In this document: one piece after another, positions 61,703 through 64,000 of the stretch
How positions within the stretch are numbered: the stretch's first letter is position 1
How the letters are laid out: each line of letters begins with the position of its first letter
NCBI RefSeq assembly: GCF_900100185.1
Contig: NZ_FNEN01000002.1
Span: forward strand, 298,249 to 362,248
Source of the DNA: Natribacillus halophilus
GTDB taxonomy: Bacteria > Bacillota > Bacilli > Bacillales > Marinococcaceae
DNA length: 64,000 bases
Direction: 5' to 3'
The notes under the pieces: generated by a model
Told to the model about the DNA's origin: nothing
Databases searched by the model: none
The model's input: only the letters and a program-made list of their open reading frames with translations
Position numbers and translations under genes: made by a program

Positions 61703-62260
61703 TTATTCCTTCGCTTCATCCGCGAATGCTTCTCTCAGCTCATCTGCGGAGTTGTTCCAATACTCCTCGCTAAAGCCTTTCAAGTATTCTCCCAACATGT
61801 AGCGGGATTTTTCATCCATATTGTCGATAACCACGCGGCCTTTCAATGCTTTGTCCAGGTTGTTCACGTGTTCGGGCATGCTTTTGTAGCCTCTCTTAAA
61901 ACGACTTCCTTCGGGCGGTTCTTCTTCCCGATAAAATCGGCAGGCACCGATGCCGTCATACTTTGGCTCACCATCTTCGGTATGGGCAGTCGTCACCCAC
62001 ACCATCCAGTATTCTTTCGGATCATTAAGATCATCTTTATTTTCCAGCAGCTTAATCTTTTTCTCAATTTCAGAGCGGGCGTGGATCGCTCCCATGTCGA
62101 TGAACACGCGCTCCTCAACCGGGTCGATAATGACCGGTGTTAAATTGTCCAGACTGAGCGAACCCACACCGTAACCTCCATGTCCATCGGTCGAGTCGCC
62201 GCTTAATATATTGAAACCTGAACTTTTACGTTTCTCTGTATTTTTATTAAAAAGTTCCAC
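61703..62260 (-). CDS. ywhD: YwhD family protein
   Basis: 185-residue cytosolic protein of unknown role found across Bacillaceae. The N-terminal FNILSGDSTDGHGGYGVGSL and FIDMGAIHARSEIEKKIK are the family hallmarks. The start is GTG at 62260 with GAGGAGAGG before it. In B. subtilis ywhD adjoins ywhE (pbpG). Here pbpG is 6.6 kb away and the amino-sugar genes lie between them. Confidence 0.9.
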   Translation of the reverse strand: MELFNKNTEKRKSSGFNILSGDSTDGHGGYGVGSLSLDNLTPVIIDPVEERVFIDMGAIHARSEIEKKIKLLENKDDLNDPKEYWMVWVTTAHTEDGEPKYDGIGACRFYREEEPPEGSRFKRGYKSMPEHVNNLDKALKGRVVIDNMDEKSRYMLGEYLKGFSEEYWNNSADELREAFADEAKE

Positions 62261-62363
62261 GAGAATCCTCTCCTCACTGAAGACATTCTGCTTTTATCCA
62301 GTGTATCACACCAGCCCGGTCCATAAACAACCAAACGTTTTCGCCTTCGCCAAACAAAATTTA

Positions 62364-62404
62364 CCCCCTGACATAACGTTTAACGTTATTGTCAGAGGGT
62401 AAAG
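62364..62404 (-). terminator. Terminator after the NlpC/P60 gene
   Basis: Minus strand: TACCCTCTGACAATAACGT pairs with ACGTTATGTCAGGGGGTA, then AATTTTGTTT. Confidence 0.85.
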
Positions 62405-62430
62405 TTAACTATTCCGTTCACTTGCGAAGT

Positions 62431-63564
62431 TTAGAAGCTTCTGGCTCCGAGGTATTTGTCTCCCCAATAGTGAGGGTCATCGATGCTGTCGATTGTTACG
62501 CCGTTGGAAACACTTGCGTGGATGAAATCACCATTGCCGATATAGATGCCCGCGTGGGATACACCGCCGCTGGTATCGAAGAAGACGACATCACCTTCAC
62601 TCGGATTCGATACGGGGGTGCCCATGTTGTATAGAGAAGATGTGTCAGCGCGATGATCAAAACCTTCTCCGTTCTGGTCGAACACATAGTTGATGAAGCC
62701 GCTGCAATCAAAAGTGTTCGGGCCTGTTGCTCCCCATTCGTATGGTGTGCCCAGTTGTGCCATGGCTGTATCGATCAAGCCGCTGACGTCACCAGTGCTA
62801 CCGGAGTTATCGTCGTCACTGGACTCGTTGCCGCCGGAATTATTATCGTTTGAAGCGGACGCGACAACCTCTCCTTCATCAGAAGAGCCATCGTCGGAGC
62901 TGCCACCGGAGTTATTGTCTCCACCGGACGCATTGTCGTCTGAGTTGTCTTCGGCATTGCTGCTTCCTTCGGATGAGTTGTCCTCGGAGTTGTCACTGCC
63001 GCCGGAATCGCCGCTCGGCTGTCCTTCAAGAGAGCTCATCGTCGCCGGTCCTGCTACCCCGAAGAAATTACCGGCCGGGGAAGAAATGCCATGGTCTTCC
63101 TGATAAGCCTGAACTGCGCTTTCCGTTCGCGTTCCGAATATGGAATCTACTTGTCCGTCATAGTATCCGAGATCCTGTAGCTGTGTTTGTAGATTACTTA
63201 CGGCATCACTGACAGCTCCACGTTCCAAAGATCCATTGGATTCTGCCGTTTCATTGGAGGCATTATCGTCCTCAAGCGATGCTTGCGTTTGCGGACCTGC
63301 TACCCCGAAGAAATTGCCGGCCGGGGAAGAAATGCCATGATCTTCCTGATACGCTTTAACGGCGCTTAACGTTCTCGGTCCAAACGTAGAACCTGTCGAT
63401 CCCTCAAAATAACCCTGGTCTTTGAGTTCAAGCTGTAGGGCGTTGACGGAATCATTGACATCCCCTTCAGACATTGAATCGGCTTCTACACTGAATGCAT
63501 CAGCGGCGTTTGGTGCGAACACTAACCCTGCGGCCACTACCGTGCTTAAAGCAAATTTTTTCAT
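62431..63564 (-). CDS. Secreted NlpC/P60 peptidoglycan endopeptidase
   Basis: 377-residue cell-wall hydrolase. Signal peptide about 1-23. Two peptidoglycan-binding type 1 domains (about 34-98 and 112-180) share an identical stretch QEDHGISSPAGNFFGVAG. A Ser/Asp/Asn/Gly-rich linker (about 181-258) leads to the NlpC/P60 domain (about 259-377) with Cys287 (FDCSGF), His337 (SHAGIYIG) and His349 (FIHAS). It cuts the peptide stem. The ATG at 63564 has no adjacent ribosome site; see the hairpin entry. Confidence 0.94.
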   Translation of the reverse strand: MKKFALSTVVAAGLVFAPNAADAFSVEADSMSEGDVNDSVNALQLELKDQGYFEGSTGSTFGPRTLSAVKAYQEDHGISSPAGNFFGVAGPQTQASLEDDNASNETAESNGSLERGAVSDAVSNLQTQLQDLGYYDGQVDSIFGTRTESAVQAYQEDHGISSPAGNFFGVAGPATMSSLEGQPSGDSGGSDNSEDNSSEGSSNAEDNSDDNASGGDNNSGGSSDDGSSDEGEVVASASNDNNSGGNESSDDDNSGSTGDVSGLIDTAMAQLGTPYEWGATGPNTFDCSGFINYVFDQNGEGFDHRADTSSLYNMGTPVSNPSEGDVVFFDTSGGVSHAGIYIGNGDFIHASVSNGVTIDSIDDPHYWGDKYLGARSF

Positions 63565-63685
63565 AGATTATTCACTCATCTATAGTTCGTAACACGTAGA
63601 AAACTAGATTTCCTCTGTTATTGTCGTTTATGTAAGCCCATAAATCTAGGACGAACGATCGATATGAGTGAATGGTCACCTCCCT
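63565..63685 (-). promoter_or_regulatory. Hairpin-bridged ribosome-binding site of the NlpC/P60 gene
   Basis: The strong site AGGGAGGTGA (63685-63676, minus strand) lies 111 bases before the start codon. Directly after it ATTCACTCAT (63673-63664) pairs perfectly with ATGAGTGAAT (63579-63570). Inner stems are GTTCGT / ACGAAC and CTAGATTT / AAATCTAG. Five bases (AATCT) then lead to the ATG. Folding brings the site to about seven to ten bases from the start. There is no other site and no start codon after AGGGAGGTGA. Confidence 0.7.
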
Positions 63686-63736
63686 GTAATTATGCGTTTT
63701 GTCTTGTTCTTAACCGCTATTAACTCTACAGGTTGA

Positions 63737-63765
63737 ATTATAGAATTTAATCTTGGGAATGACAA
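63737..63765 (-). promoter_or_regulatory. Promoter of the NlpC/P60 gene
   Basis: Minus strand: TTGTCA (63765-63760), 17-base spacer, TATAAT (63742-63737). The leader to the ATG is about 165 bases. Confidence 0.82.
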
Positions 63766-63945
63766 TATCTATTACGCATTTGTAGTCTAAATGTAATGAA
63801 GGGAATTGCTAGTTTTTACATCTATCTTTCATATAATGCCAGTGAAAATGCCTAACTAAAGGTTTTTTAATACTTTTCGAGTATAATGGAAAATGATGCC
63901 GGTATATGTCGTAATTTGTTTGTAATCTCTTTGAAATGATTTGTT
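63766..63945. other. Gap upstream of the NlpC/P60 promoter
   Basis: A+T-rich, no gene seen. A plus-strand TATAAT lies near 63834 and another near 63882, without convincing -35 elements. Confidence 0.4.
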
Positions 63946-63952
63946 TCCCCCA

Positions 63953-63994
63953 CAAAAAAACCCAAATGGAATACCTCACCATTGGGTTTTATTT
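63953..63994. terminator. Intrinsic terminator at the window end
   Basis: AAACCCAAATGG / CCATTGGGTTT with A- and T-runs on both sides, active in both directions. It probably ends a minus-strand gene beyond the window. Confidence 0.85.
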
Positions 63995-64000
63995 TGCCTG

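Noticed and set aside
63565-63735. c-di-AMP (ydaO) riboswitch upstream of the NlpC/P60 gene
   Set aside because: Such riboswitches often precede wall hydrolases, but none of the conserved core is present; the leader forms the bridging hairpin instead.

Overview
The window looks like a chromosomal segment of a halophilic or alkaliphilic endospore-forming Bacillaceae (Firmicutes). Three things point there. The first 14 kb keeps the Bacillus subtilis order rpoE-pyrG-ywjG-spo0F-fsa-murA-glpX-rho with fadF and a YwjE-type phospholipase-D protein beside it, and ywiB-argS and pbpG...ywhD are also Bacillus blocks. Spo0F marks a sporulation phosphorelay. Exported proteins are strongly acidic, as is usual in salt-adapted bacilli. 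The genus cannot be fixed from sequence reading alone.

Layout. 1-14 kb: housekeeping block on the minus strand (rho, glpX, murA, fsa, spo0F, pyrG with a complete CTP-sensing leader, rpoE, a TetR regulator, thiolase, fadF) and a cardiolipin-synthase-like gene. 14-18 kb: TAXI-type TRAP transporter operon whose binding-protein gene carries an in-frame stop. 18-25 kb: accessory region with an LD-carboxypeptidase, GNAT and MOSC genes, a lone TnpB with its guide-RNA end, a Fic protein and several gene remnants. 25-30.4 kb: an ECF sigma/anti-sigma pair, a class F-like sortase, and two exported proteins ending in MPxTG. Three promoters in this block share one motif, so it reads as a self-contained envelope regulon. 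30.5-40.4 kb: a decayed region (truncated IS4-type transposase, broken toxin, frameshifted dehydrogenase, truncated nucleotidyltransferase) mixed with intact small genes, an ABC ATPase and a divergent Nramp protein. 40.8-48.7 kb: argS-ywiB, a class I ribonucleotide reductase operon with paired NrdR-like boxes, and htpX. 49-55 kb: a polytopic transporter, aroD, aroK, an XRE/membrane pair and pbpG. 55-62 kb: cell-wall amino-sugar salvage (GlcNAc PTS, MurNAc PTS, murQ, nagZ) lying between pbpG and ywhD. 62.4-63.6 kb: an NlpC/P60 wall hydrolase behind an unusual hairpin-bridged ribosome-binding site.

The most unusual feature is a set of intergenic repeats. Three families unrelated in sequence each occur at two distant loci, and all six arrays have a unit of 52 (rarely 53) bp built around an inverted repeat. 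A fourth array has a 21-bp unit. These are near five and two turns of B-DNA, which suggests palindromes held in helical phase. Other points worth a second look are the ECF regulon with its duplicated His-containing surface protein, the structured leader ahead of nagE, a candidate small RNA near 40.5 kb, and the absence of fbaA from its usual place between spo0F and fsa.
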